Shown in pieces: positions 1-12,684 of a stretch of DNA of 64,000 bases; within the stretch, counting starts at the first letter, position 1; each line of letters begins with the position of its first letter. The stretch lies in assembly GCA_963580455.1 (NCBI GenBank), contig OY756972.1, positions 11,857,001 to 11,921,000 on the forward strand, in the 5' to 3' direction. The translations under genes and the position numbers were made by a program. The stretch is from Euonymus europaeus (Eukaryota; Streptophyta; Magnoliopsida; Celastrales; Celastraceae). The notes under the pieces were generated by a model that ran no database searches, had not been told where the DNA came from, and was given only the letters and a program-made list of their open reading frames with translations.

Positions 1-2880
1 TTGTTCTTATATATCAAATTTTACGAGTATAAACTTCATAGATTATTTCGAAGCCAAAACACGAACTTTCTATGACAAATGGACAAAACCGTTAAAAGCT
101 CATCCATAAAGAGAGTTGAGCAACTTCGGACCATCAAAGTTGCTCGGGGTACACTTTTTATTTTTCTTATATGTCAAATTTTATGAGTATAAGCTTCATA
201 GATTATTTCGATACCAAAACACCAACTTTCTATGGCAAATGGACAAAACCGTTAAAAGCTCCTCCTTAGAGAGATTTGAGCAACTTCGGACCATCAAAGT
301 TGCTCGGTGTACAATTTTTATTGTTCTTATATGTCGAATTTTAAGAGTATAAGCTTCCTAGAATAATTCGATGCCAAAACACCAACTTTCTATGACAAGT
401 GGACAAAACCGTTAAAAGCTCTTCCATAGAGAGAGTTACGCAACTTCGGACCATCAAAGTTGCTCGGCGTACAATTTTTATTGTTCTTATTTGTCAAATT
501 TTACGAGTATAAACTTCATAGATTATTTCGAAGCCAAAACACCAACTTTCTATGACAAATGGACAAAACCGTTAAAAGCTCATACATTGAGAGAGTTGAG
601 CAACTTCGGACAATCGAAGTTGCTCGGTGTACGCTTTTTATTTTTCTTATATGTCAAATTTTATGAGTATAAGTTTCATAGATTATTTTGATCCCAAAAC
701 ACCAACTTTCTTTGGCAAATGGACAAAACCGTTAAAAGCTCCTCCATAGAGAGAGTTGAGCAACTTCGGACCATCAATGTTGCTCGGTGTACAATTTTTA
801 TTGTTCTTATATGTCGAATTTTAAGAGTATAAGCTTCCTAGATTATTTTGATGCCAAATCACCAACTTTCTATGACAAATGGACAAAACCGTTAAAAGCT
901 CCTCCATAGAGAGAGTTGAGCAACTTCGTACCATCAAAGTTGCTCGGTGTACACTTTTTGTTGTTCTTATATGTCAAAATTTAAGAGTATAAGCTTCCTA
1001 GAATATTTCGATGCCAAAACACCAACTTTCTATGACAAGTGGACAAAACCGTTAAAAGCTCTTCCATAGAGAGAGTTACGCAACTTCGGACCATCAAAGT
1101 TGCTCGGCGTACAATTTTTATTGTTCTTATATGTCAAATTTTACGAGTATAAACTTCATAGATTATTTCGAAGCCAAAACACCAACTTTCTATGACAAAT
1201 GGACAAAACCGTTAAAAGCTCCTCCATAGAGAGAGTTGAGCAACTTCGGACCATCAAAGTTGCTCGGTGAACAATTTTTATTGTTCTTATATGTCGAATT
1301 TTAAGAGTATAAGCTTCCTAGAATATTTCGATGCCAAAACACCAACTTTCTATGACAAGTGGACAAAACCGTTAAAAGCTCTTCCATAGAGAGAGTTACG
1401 CAACTTCGGACCATCAAAGTTGCTCGGCGTACAATTTTTATTGTTCTTATATGTCAAATTTTACGAGTATAAACTTCATAGATTATTTCGAAACCAAAAC
1501 ACCAACTTTCTATGACAAATGAACAAAACCGTTAAAAGCTCATCCATAGAGAGGGTTGAGCAACTTCGGACCATCAAAGTTGCTCGGTGTACACTTTTTA
1601 TTTCTCTTATATGTCAAATTTTATGAGTATAAGCTTCATAGATTATTTCGATACCAAAACACCAACTTTCTATGGCAAATGGACAAAACCGTTAAAAGCT
1701 CCTCCATAGAGAGAGTTGAGCAACTTCGGACCATCAAAGTTGATCGGTGTACAATTTTTATTGTTCTTATATGTCGAATTTTAAGAGTATAAGCTTCCTA
1801 GATTATTTTGATGCCAAATCACCAACTTTCTATGACAAATGGACAAAACCGTTAAAAGCTCCTCCATAGAGAGAGTTGAGCAACTTCGTACCATCAAAGT
1901 TGCTCGGTGTACACTTTTTGTTGTTCTTATATGTCAAAATTTAAGAGTATAAGCTTCCTAGAATATTTCGATGCCAAAACACCAACTTTCTATGACAAGT
2001 GGACAAAACCGTTAAAAGCTCTTCCATAGAGAGAGTTACGCAACTTCGGACCATCAAAGTTGCTCGGCGTACAATTTTTATTGTTCTTATATGTCAAATT
2101 TTACGAGTATAAACTTCATAGATTATTTCGAAGCCAAAACACCAACTTTCTATGACAAATGGACAAAACCGTTAAAAGCTCATCCATAAAGAGAGTTGAG
2201 CAACTTCGGACCATCAAAGTTGCTCGGGGTACACTTTTTATTTTTCTTATATGTCAAATTTTATGAGTATAAGCTTCATAGATTATTTCGATACCAAAAC
2301 ACCAACTTTCTATGGCAAATGGACAAAACCGTTAAAAGCTCCTCCATAGAGAGATTTGAGCAACTTCGGACCATCAAAGTTGCTCGGTGTACAATTTTTA
2401 TTGTTCTTATATGTCGAATTTTAAGAGTATAAGTTTCCTAGAATATTTCGATGCCAAAACATCAACTTTTTATGACAAGTGGACAAAACCGTTAAAAGCT
2501 CTTCCATAGAGAGAGTTACGCAACTTCGGACCATGAAAGTTGCTCGGCGTACAATTTTTATTGTTCTTATATGTCGAATTTTAAGAGTATAAGCTTCCTA
2601 GATTATTTTGATGCCAAATCACCAACTTTCTATGACAAATGGACAAAACCGTTAAAAGCTCCTCCATAGAGAGAGTTGAGCAACTTCGTACCATCAAAGT
2701 TGCTCGGTGTACACTTTTTGTTGTTCTTATATGTCAAAATTTAAGAGTATAAGCTTCCTAGAATATTTCGCTGCCAAAACAACAACTTTCTATGACAAGT
2801 GGACAAAACCGTTAAAAGCTCTTCCATAGAGAGAGTTACGCAACTTCGGACCATCAAGGTTGCTCGGCGTACAATTTTTA
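1..2880 (+). repeat. 18-monomer HOR, copy 1
   Basis: Eighteen 160 bp monomers in the order A B C A B D E A/B C A B D E A B C D E. The following sequence from 2881 repeats it nearly base for base. Diagnostic variants include ATATATCAAATT at 9-20, ACGAACTTTC at 61-70, CTCCTTAGAGAGATTTG in monomer 2, GAATAATTCG at 361, CATACATTGAG near 581, and the CTGCCAAAACAACAACTT variant in the last monomer. Confidence 0.93.
118..145 (+). repeat. conserved dyad (inverted repeat) in each monomer; first example
   Basis: GAGCAACTT, a 10-base spacer CGGACCATCA, then AAGTTGCTC: two perfectly complementary 9-base arms. The same dyad occurs once per 160 bp in most A, B and derived monomers across the window. Monomers of classes C and E keep a 7-base version (GCAACTT...AAGTTGC) because GAG is replaced by ACG. 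It could extrude as a short hairpin or bind a dimeric protein. In the divergent block several monomers break one arm (AGGAACTT, AAGTTTCTC) without a compensating change, so the pairing is not strictly maintained. Confidence 0.85.
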
Positions 2881-5800
2881 TTGTTCTTATATATCAAATT
2901 TTACGAGTATAAACTTCATAGATTATTTCGAAGCCAAAACACGAACTTTCTATGACAAATGGACAAAACCGTTAAAAGCTCATCCATAAAGAGAGTTGAG
3001 CAACTTCGGACCATCAAAGTTGCTCGGGGTACACTTTTTATTTTTCTTATATGTCAAATTTTATGAGTATAAGCTTCATAGATTATTTCGATACCAAAAC
3101 ACCAACTTTCTATGGCAAATGGACAAAACCGTTAAAAGCTCCTCCTTAGAGAGATTTGAGCAACTTCGGACCATCAAAGTTGCTCGGTGTACAATTTTTA
3201 TTGTTCTTATATGTCGAATTTTAAGAGTATAAGCTTCCTAGAATAATTCGATGCCAAAACACCAACTTTCTATGACAAGTGGACAAAACCGTTAAAAGCT
3301 CTTCCATAGAGAGAGTTACGCAACTTCGGACCATCAAAGTTGCTCGGCGTACAATTTTTATTGTTCTTATTTGTCAAATTTTACGAGTATAAACTTCATA
3401 GATTATTTCGAAGCCAAAACACCAACTTTCTATGACAAATGGACAAAACCGTTAAAAGCTCATACATTGAGAGAGTTGAGCAACTTCGGACAATCGAAGT
3501 TGCTCGGTGTACGCTTTTTATTTTTCTTATATGTCAAATTTTATGAGTATAAGTTTCATAGATTATTTTGATCCCAAAACACCAACTTTCTTTGGCAAAT
3601 GGACAAAACCGTTAAAAGCTCCTCCATAGAGAGAGTTGAGCAACTTCGGACCATCAATGTTGCTCGGTGTACAATTTTTATTGTTCTTATATGTCGAATT
3701 TTAAGAGTATAAGCTTCCTAGATTATTTTGATGCCAAATCACCAACTTTCTATGACAAATGGACAAAACCGTTAAAAGCTCCTCCATAGAGAGAGTTGAG
3801 CAACTTCGTACCATCAAAGTTGCTCGGTGTACACTTTTTGTTGTTCTTATATGTCAAAATTTAAGAGTATAAGCTTCCTAGAATATTTCGATGCCAAAAC
3901 ACCAACTTTCTATGACAAGTGGACAAAACCGTAAAAAGCTCTTCCATAGAGAGAGTTACGCAACTTCGGACCATCAAAGTTGCTCGGCGTACAATTTTTA
4001 TTGTTCTTATATGTCAAATTTTACGAGTATAAACTTCATAGATTATTTCGAAGCCAAAACACCAACTTTCTATGACAAATGGACAAAACCGTTAAAAGCT
4101 CCTCCATGGAGAGAGTTGAGCAACTTCGGACCATCAAAGTTGCTCGGTGAACAATTTTTATTGTTCTTATATGTCGAATTTTAAGAGTATAAGCTTCCTA
4201 GAATATTTCGATGCCAAAACACCAACTTTCTATGACAAGTGGACAAAACCGTTAAAAGCTCTTCCATAGAGAGAGTTACGCAACTTCGGACCATCAAAGT
4301 TGCTCGGCGTACAATTTTTATTGTTCTTATATGTCAAATTTTACGAGTATAAACTTCATAGATTATTTCGAAACCAAAACACCAACTTTCTATGACAAAT
4401 GAACAAAACCGTTAAAAGCTCATCCATAGAGAGAGTTGAGCAACTTCGGACCATCAAAGTTGCTCGGTGTACACTTTTTATTTCTCTTATATGTCAAATT
4501 TTATGAGTATAAGCTTCATAGATTATTTCGATACCAAAACACCAACTTTCTATGGCAAATGGACAAAACCGTTAAAAGCTCCTCCATAGAGAGAGTTGAG
4601 CAACTTCGGACCATCAAAGTTGATCGGTGTACAATTTTTATTGTTCTTATATGTCGAATTTTAAGAGTATAAGCTTCCTAGATTATTTTGATGCCAAATC
4701 ACCAACTTTCTATGACAAATGGACAAAACCGTTAAAAGCTCCTCCATAGAGAGAGTTGAGCAACTTCGTACCATCAAAGTTGCTCGGTGTACACTTTTTG
4801 TTGTTCTTATATGTCAAAATTTAAGAGTATAAGCTTCCTAGAATATTTCGATGCCAAAACACCAACTTTCTATGACAAGTGGACAAAACCGTTAAAAGCT
4901 CTTCCATAGAGAGAGTTACGCAACTTCGGACCATCAAAGTTGCTCGGCGTACAATTTTTATTGTTCTTATATGTCAAATTTTACGAGTATAAACTTCATA
5001 GATTATTTCGAAGCCAAAACACCAACTTTCTATGACAAATGGACAAAACCGTTAAAAGCTCATCCATAAAGAGAGTTGAGCAACTTCGGACCATCAAAGT
5101 TGCTCGGGGTACACTTTTTATTTTTCTTATATGTCAAATTTTATGAGTATAAGCTTCATAGATTATTTCGATACCAAAACACCAACTTTCTATGGCAAAT
5201 GGACAAAACCGTTAAAAGCTCCTCCATAGAGAGATTTGAGCAACTTCGGACCATCAAAGTTGCTCGGTGTACAATTTTTATTGTTCTTATATGTCGAATT
5301 TTAAGAGTATAAGTTTCCTAGAATATTTCGATGCCAAAACACCAACTTTCTATGGCAAATGGACAAAACCGTTAAAAGCTCCTCCATAGAGAGAGTTGAG
5401 CAACTTCGGACCATCAAAGTTGATCGGTGTACAATTTTTATTGTTCTTATATGTCGAATTTTAAGAGTATAAGCTTCCTAGATTATTTTGATGCCAAATC
5501 ACCAACTTTCTATGACAAATGGACAAAACCGTTAAAGGCTCCTCCATAGAGAGAGTTGAGCAACTTCGTACCATCAAAGTTGCTCGGTGTACACTTTTTG
5601 TTGTTCTTATATGTCAAAATTTAAGAGTATAAGCTTCCTAGAATATTTCGATGCCAAAACACCAACTTTCTATGACAAGTGGACAAAACCGTTAAAAGCT
5701 CTTCCATAGAGAGAGTTACGCAACTTCGGACCATCAAAGTTGCTCGGCGTACAATTTTTATTGTTCTTATATGTCAAATTTTACGAGTATAAACTTCATA

Positions 5801-6560
5801 GATTATTTCGAAGCCAAAACACCAACTTTCTATGACAAATGGACAAAACCGTTAAAAGCTCATCCATAAAGAGAGTTGAGCAACTTCGGACCATCAAAGT
5901 TGCTCGGGGTACACTTTTTATTTTTCTTATATGTCAAATTTTATGAGTATAAGCTTCATAGATTATTTCGATACCAAAACACCAACTTTCTATGGCAAAT
6001 GGACAAAACCGTTAAAAGCTCCTCCATAGAGAGATTTGAGCAACTTCGGACCATCAAAGTTGCTCGGTGTACAATTTTTATTGTTCTTATATGTCGAATT
6101 TTAAGAGTATAAGTTTCCTAGAATATTTCGATGCCAAAACATCAACTTTTTATGACAAGTGGACAAAACCGTTAAAAGCTCTTCCATAGAGAGAGTTACG
6201 CAACTTCGGACCATGAAAGTTGCTCGGCGTACAATTTTTATTGTTCTTATATGTCGAATTTTAAGAGTATAAGCTTCCTAGATTATTTTGATGCCAAATC
6301 ACCAACTTTCTATGACAAATGGACAAAACCGTTAAAAGCTCCTCCATAGAGAGAGTTGAGCAACTTCGTACCATCAAAGTTGCTCGGTGTACACTTTTTG
6401 TTGTTCTTATATGTCAAAATTTAAGAGTATAAGCTTCCTAGAATATTTCGCTGCCAAAACAACAACTTTCTATGACAAGTGGACAAAACCGTTAAAAGCT
6501 CTTCCATAGAGAGAGTTACGCAACTTCGGACCATCAAGGTTGCTCGGCGTACAATTTTTA
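2881..6560 (+). repeat. 18-monomer HOR, copy 2, with 5 extra monomers
   Basis: Repeats copy 1 from base 2881 but is 3680 bp (23 monomers) long because an 800 bp block is doubled inside it. It shares GTAAAAAGCT near 3931 with copy 3 (7611), where copy 1 has GTTAAAAGCT, so copies 2 and 3 are closer to each other than to copy 1. CCTCCATGGA near 4101 is private to this copy. Confidence 0.92.
5341..6140 (+). repeat. 800 bp internal duplication of 4541-5340
   Basis: Five monomers (B-tail through D, E, A, B and part of C) repeat the preceding 800 bp, including the rare TTGATCGGTGT near 5420 that matches 4620. In copies 1 and 3 the corresponding point runs directly from AAGTTTCCTAGAATATTTCG into ATCAACTTT. 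A change of a whole number of monomers is what unequal exchange would give. One difference between the two copies is visible (GTTAAAGGCT near 5531). Confidence 0.9.
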
Positions 6561-9440
6561 TTGTTCTTATATATCAAATTTTACGAGTATAAACTTCATA
6601 GATTATTTCGAAGCCAAAACACGAACTTTCTATGACAAATGGACAAAACCGTTAAAAGCTCATCCATAAAGAGAGTTGAGCAACTTCGGACCATCAAAGT
6701 TGCTCGGGGTACACTTTTTATTTTTCTTATATGTCAAATTTTATGAGTATAAGCTTCATAGATTATTTCGATACCAAAACACCAACTTTCTATGGCAAAT
6801 GGACAAAACCGTTAAAAGCTCCTCCTTAGAGAGATTTGAGCAACTTCGGACCATCAAAGTTGCTCGGTGTACAATTTTTATTGTTCTTATATGTCGAATT
6901 TTAAGAGTATAAGCTTCCTAGAATAATTCGATGCCAAAACACCAACTTTCTATGACAAGTGGACAAAACCGTTAAAAGCTCTTCCATAGAGAGAGTTACG
7001 CAACTTCGGACCATCAAAGTTGCTCGGCGTACAATTTTTATTGTTCTTATTTGTCAAATTTTACGAGTATAAACTTCATAGATTATTTCGAAGCCAAAAC
7101 ACCAACTTTCTATGACAAATGGACAAAACCGTTAAAAGCTCATACATTGAGAGAGTTGAGCAACTTCGGACAATCGAAGTTGCTCGGTGTACGCTTTTTA
7201 TTTTTCTTATATGTCAAATTTTATGAGTATAAGTTTCATAGATTATTTTGATCCCAAAACACCAACTTTCTTTGGCAAATGGACAAAACCGTTAAAAGCT
7301 CCTCCATAGAGAGAGTTGAGCAACTTCGGACCATCAATGTTGCTCGGTGTACAATTTTTATTGTTCTTATATGTCGAATTTTAAGAGTATAAGCTTCCTA
7401 GATTATTTTGATGCCAAATCACCAACTTTCTATGACAAATGGACAAAACCGTTAAAAGCTCCTCCATAGAGAGAGTTGAGCAACTTCGTACCATCAAAGT
7501 TGCTCGGTGTACACTTTTTGTTGTTCTTATATGTCAAAATTTAAGAGTATAAGCTTCCTAGAATATTTCGATGCCAAAACACCAACTTTCTATGACAAGT
7601 GGACAAAACCGTAAAAAGCTCTTCCATAGAGAGAGTTACGCAACTTCGGACCATCAAAGTTGCTCGGCGTACAATTTTTATTGTTCTTATATGTCAAATT
7701 TTACGAGTATAAACTTCATAGATTATTTCGAAGCCAAAACACCAACTTTCTATGACAAATGGACAAAACCGTTAAAAGCTCCTCCATAGAGAGAGTTGAG
7801 CAACTTCGGACCATCAAAGTTGCTCGGTGAACAATTTTTATTGTTCTTATATGTCGAATTTTAAGAGTATAAGCTTCCTAGAATATTTCGATGCCAAAAC
7901 ACCAACTTTCTATGACAAGTGGACAAAACCGTTAAAAGCTCTTCCATAGAGAGAGTTACGCAACTTCGGACCATCAAAGTTGCTCGGCGTACAATTTTTA
8001 TTGTTCTTATATGTCAAATTTTACGAGTATAAACTTCATAGATTATTTCGAAACCAAAACACCAACTTTCTATGACAAATGAACAAAACCGTTAAAAGCT
8101 CATCCATAGAGAGAGTTGAGCAACTTCGGACCATCAAAGTTGCTCGGTGTACACTTTTTATTTCTCTTATATGTCAAATTTTATGAGTATAAGCTTCATA
8201 GATTATTTCGATACCAAAACACCAACTTTCTATGGCAAATGGACAAAACCGTTAAAAGCTCCTCCATAGAGAGAGTTGAGCAACTTCGGACCATCAAAGT
8301 TGATCGGTGTACAATTTTTATTGTTCTTATATGTCGAATTTTAAGAGTATAAGCTTCCTAGATTATTTTGATGCCAAATCACCAACTTTCTATGACAAAT
8401 GGACAAAACCGTTAAAAGCTCCTCCATAGAGAGAGTTGAGCAACTTCGTACCATCAAAGTTGCTCGGTGTACACTTTTTGTTGTTCTTATATGTCAAAAT
8501 TTAAGAGTATAAGCTTCCTAGAATATTTCGATGCCAAAACACCAACTTTCTATGACAAGTGGACAAAACCGTTAAAAGCTCTTCCATAGAGAGAGTTACG
8601 CAACTTCGGACCATCAAAGTTGCTCGGCGTACAATTTTTATTGTTCTTATATGTCAAATTTTACGAGTATAAACTTCATAGATTATTTCGAAGCCAAAAC
8701 ACCAACTTTCTATGACAAATGGACAAAACCGTTAAAAGCTCATCCATAAAGAGAGTTGAGCAACTTCGGACCATCAAAGTTGCTCGGGGTACACTTTTTA
8801 TTTTTCTTATATGTCAAATTTTATGAGTATAAGCTTCATAGATTATTTCGATACCAAAACACCAACTTTCTATGGCAAATGGACAAAACCGTTAAAAGCT
8901 CCTCCATAGAGAGATTTGAGCAACTTCGGACCATCAAAGTTGCTCGGTGTACAATTTTTATTGTTCTTATATGTCGAATTTTAAGAGTATAAGTTTCCTA
9001 GAATATTTCGATGCCAAAACATCAACTTTCTATGACAAGTGGACAAAACCGTTAAAAGCTCTTCCATAGAGAGAGTTACGCAACTTCGGACCATGAAAGT
9101 TGCTCGGCGTACAATTTTTATTGTTCTTATATGTCGAATTTTAAGAGTATAAGCTTCCTAGATTATTTTGATGCCAAATCACCAACTTTCTATGACAAAT
9201 GGACAAAACCGTTAAAAGCTCCTCCATAGAGAGAGTTGAGCAACTTCGTACCATCAAAGTTGCTCGGTGTACACTTTTTGTTGTTCTTATATGTCAAAAT
9301 TTAAGAGTATAAGCTTCCTAGAATATTTCGCTGCCAAAACAACAACTTTCTATGACAAGTGGACAAAACCGTTAAAAGCTCTTCCATAGAGAGAGTTACG
9401 CAACTTCGGACCATCAAGGTTGCTCGGCGTACAATTTTTA
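6561..9440 (+). repeat. 18-monomer HOR, copy 3
   Basis: Exactly 2880 bp, aligned with copy 1 from its ATATATCAAATT start to its last CTGCCAAAACAACAACTT monomer. Only a handful of single-base differences from the other copies were noticed on reading, such as ATCAACTTTC near 9021 against ATCAACTTTT in copies 1 and 2. Confidence 0.92.
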
Positions 9441-10020
9441 TTGTTCTTATATATCAAATTTTACGAGTATAAACTTCATAGATTATTTCGAAGCCAAAAC
9501 ACGAACTTTCTATGACAAATGGACAAAACCGTTAAAAGCTCATCCATAAAGAGAGTTGAGCAACTTCGGACCATCAAAGTTGCTCGGGGTACACTTTTTA
9601 TTTTTCTTATATGTCAAATTTTATGAGTATAAGCTTCATAGATTATTTCGATACCAAAACACCAACTTTCTATGGCAAATGGACAAAACCGTTAAAAGCT
9701 CCTCCTTAGAGAGATTTGAGCAACTTCGGACCATCAAAGTTGCTCGGTGTACAATTTTTATTGTTCTTATATGTCGAATTTTAAGAGTATAAGCTTCCTA
9801 GAATAATTCGATGCCAAAACACCAACTTTCTATGACAAGTGGACAAAACCGTTAAAAGCTCTTCCATAGAGAGAGTTACGCAACTTCGGACCATCAAAGT
9901 TGCTCGGCGTACAATTTTTATTGTTCTTATTTGTCAAATTTTACGAGTATAAACTTCATAGATTATTTCGAAGCCAAAACACCAACTTTCTATGACAAAT
10001 GGACAAAACCGTTAAAAGCT
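9441..10020 (+). repeat. 18-monomer HOR, partial copy 4
   Basis: Starts with the same ATATATCAAATT variant and keeps copy 1 variants (ACGAACTTTC, CTCCTTAGAG, GAATAATTCG, CTTATTTGTC) until about 10020. After that new variants appear (CATACATAGAG, CAAATTGACAAAAC, TTCGTAAAATC) and the 18-monomer order is lost. The end is approximate because the monomers remain homologous. Confidence 0.8.
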
Positions 10021-11580
10021 CATACATAGAGAGAGTTGAGCAACTTCGGACAATCGAAGTTGCTCGGTGTACGCTTTTTATTTTTCTTATATGTCAAATT
10101 TTATGAGTATAAGTTTCATAGATTATTTTGATCCCAAAACACCAACTTTCTTTGGCAAATTGACAAAACCGTTAAAAGCTCCTCCATAGAGAGAGTTGAG
10201 CAACTTCGGACCATCAATGTTGCTCGGTGTACAATTTTTATTGTTCTTATATGTCGAATTTTAAGAGTATAAGCTTCCTAGATTATTTTGATGCCAAATC
10301 ACCAACTTTCTATGACAAATTGACAAAACCGTTAAAAGCTCCTCCATAGAGAGAGTTGAGCAACTTCGTAAAATCAAAGTTGCTCGGTGTACACTTTTTG
10401 TTGTTCTTATATGTCAAAATTTAAGAGTATAAGCTTCCTAGAATATTTTGATGCCAAAACACCAACTTTCTATGACAAGTGGACAAAACCGTTAAAAGCT
10501 CTTCCATAGAGAGAGTTACGCAACTTCGGACCATCAAGGTTGCTCGGCGTACAATTTTTATTGTTCTTATATGTCAAATTTTACGAGTATAAACTTCATA
10601 GATTATTTCGAAGCCAAAACACCAACTTTCTATGACAAATGAACAAAACCGTTAAAAGCTCATCCATAGAGAGAGTTGAGCAACTTCGGACCATCAAAGT
10701 TGCTCTGTGTACACTTTTTATTTTTCTTATATGTCAAATTTTATGAGTATAAGCTTCATAGATTATTTCGATACCAAAACACCAACTTTCTATGGCAAAT
10801 CGACAAAACCGTTAAAAGCTCCTCCATAGAGAGAGTTGAGCAACTTCGGACAATCGAAGTTGCTCGGTGTACGCTTTTTATTTTTCTTATATGTCAAATT
10901 TTATGAGTATAAGTTTCATAGATTATTTCGATCCCAAAACACCAACTTTCTTTGGCAAATGGACAAAACCGTTAAAAGCTCCTCCATAGAGAGAGTTGAG
11001 CAACTTCGGACCATCAAAGTTGCTCGGTGTACAATTTTTATTGTTCTTATATGTCGAATTTTAAGAGTATAAGCTTCCTAGATTATTTTGATGCCAAATC
11101 ACCAACTTTCTATGACAAATTGACAAAACCGTTAAAAGCTCCTCCATAGAGAGAGTTGAGCAACTTCGTAAAATCAAAGTTGCTCGGTGTACACTTTTTG
11201 TTGTTCTTATATGTCAAAATTTAAGAGTATAAGCTTCCCAGAATATTTCGATGCCAAAACACCAACTTTCTATGACAAGTGGACAAAACCGTTAAAAGCT
11301 CTTCCATAGAGAGAGTTACGCAACTTCGGACCATCAAAGTTGCTCGGCGTACAATTTTTATTGTTCTTATATGTCAAATTTTACGAGTATAAACTTCATA
11401 GATTATTTCGAAGCCAAAACACCAACTTTCTATGACAAATGGACAAAACCGTTAAAAGCACATCCATAGAGAGAGTTGAGCAACTTCGGACCATCAAAGT
11501 TGCTCAGTGTACACTTTTTATTTTTCTTATATGTCAAATTTTATGAGTATAAGCTTCATAGATTATTTCGATACCAAAAC

Positions 11581-12540
11581 ACCCACTTTCTATGGCAAAT
11601 GGACAAAACCGTTAAAAGCTCCTCCATAGAGAGAGTTGAGCAACTTCGGACCATCAAAGTTGCTCGGTGTACAATTTTTATTGTTCTTATATGTCGAATT
11701 ATAAGAGTATAAGCTTCCTAGAATATTTCGATGCCAAAACACCAACTTTCTATGACAAGTGGACAAAACCGTTAAAAGCTCTTCAATAGAGAGAGTTACG
11801 CAACTTAGGACCATCAAAGTTGCTCGGCGTACAATTTTTATTGTTCTTATATGTCAAATTTTACGAGTATAAACTTCATAGATTATTTCGAAGCCAAAAC
11901 ACCAACTTTCTATGACAAATGGACAAAACCGTTAAAAGCTCATCCATAAAGAGAGTTGAGCAACTTCGGACCATCAAAGTTGCTCGGCGTACAATTTTTA
12001 TTTTTCTAATATGTCAAATTTTATGAGTATAAGCTTCATAGATTATTTCGATACCAAAACACCCACTTTCTATGGCAAATGGACAAAACCGTTAAAACCT
12101 CCTCCATAGAGAGAGTTGAGCAACTTCGGACCATCAAAGTTGCTCGGTGTACAATTTTTATTGTTCTTATATGTCGAATTATAAGAGTATAAGCTTCCTA
12201 GAATATTTCGATGCCAAAACACCAACTTTCTATGACAAGTGGACAAAACCGTTAAAAGCTCTTCAATAGAGAGAGTTACGCAACTTAGGACCATCAAAGT
12301 TGCTCGGCGTACAATTTTTATTGTTCTTATATGTCAAATTTTACGAGTATAAACTTCATAGATTATTTCGAAGCCAAAACACCAACTTTCTATGACAAAT
12401 GGACAAAACCGTTAAAAGCTCATCCATAAAGAGAGTTGAGCAACTTCGGACCATCAAAGTTGCTCGGCGTACAATTTTTATTTTTCTAATATGTCAAATT
12501 TTATGAGTATAAGCTTCATAGATTATTTCGATACCAAAAC
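11581..12540 (+). repeat. 480 bp trimer in two tandem copies
   Basis: Copies 11581-12060 and 12061-12540 share the variants ACCCACTTTC, TCGAATTATAAGAG, CTTCAATAGAG and AACTTAGGACC, each at a 480 bp offset. The second copy carries AAAACCTCC in place of AAAAGCTCC. The same variants return near 34995-35222, so this trimer was also copied across the array. Confidence 0.88.
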
Positions 12541-12684
12541 ACCAACTTTCTATGGCAAATGGACAAAACCGTTAAAAGCTCCTCCATAGAGAGAGTTGAG
12601 CAACTTCGGACCATCAAAGTTGCTCGGTGTACAATTTTTATTGTTCTTATATGTCGAATTTTAAGAGTATAAGCTTCCTAGATT

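Noticed and set aside
121..145. CENP-B-box-like site in the monomer
   Set aside because: CTTCGGACCATCAAAG fits TTCGnnnnAnn but lacks the CGGG end of the box, so it is not a credible match.
116..352. Recurring 78-codon open frame and its many relatives across the satellite as a gene family
   Set aside because: It restates two monomers of a 160 bp repeat in one frame. Starts are mostly TTG or GTG, 160 is not divisible by 3 so the frame shifts at each monomer, and single-base changes follow the monomer class rather than codon positions.
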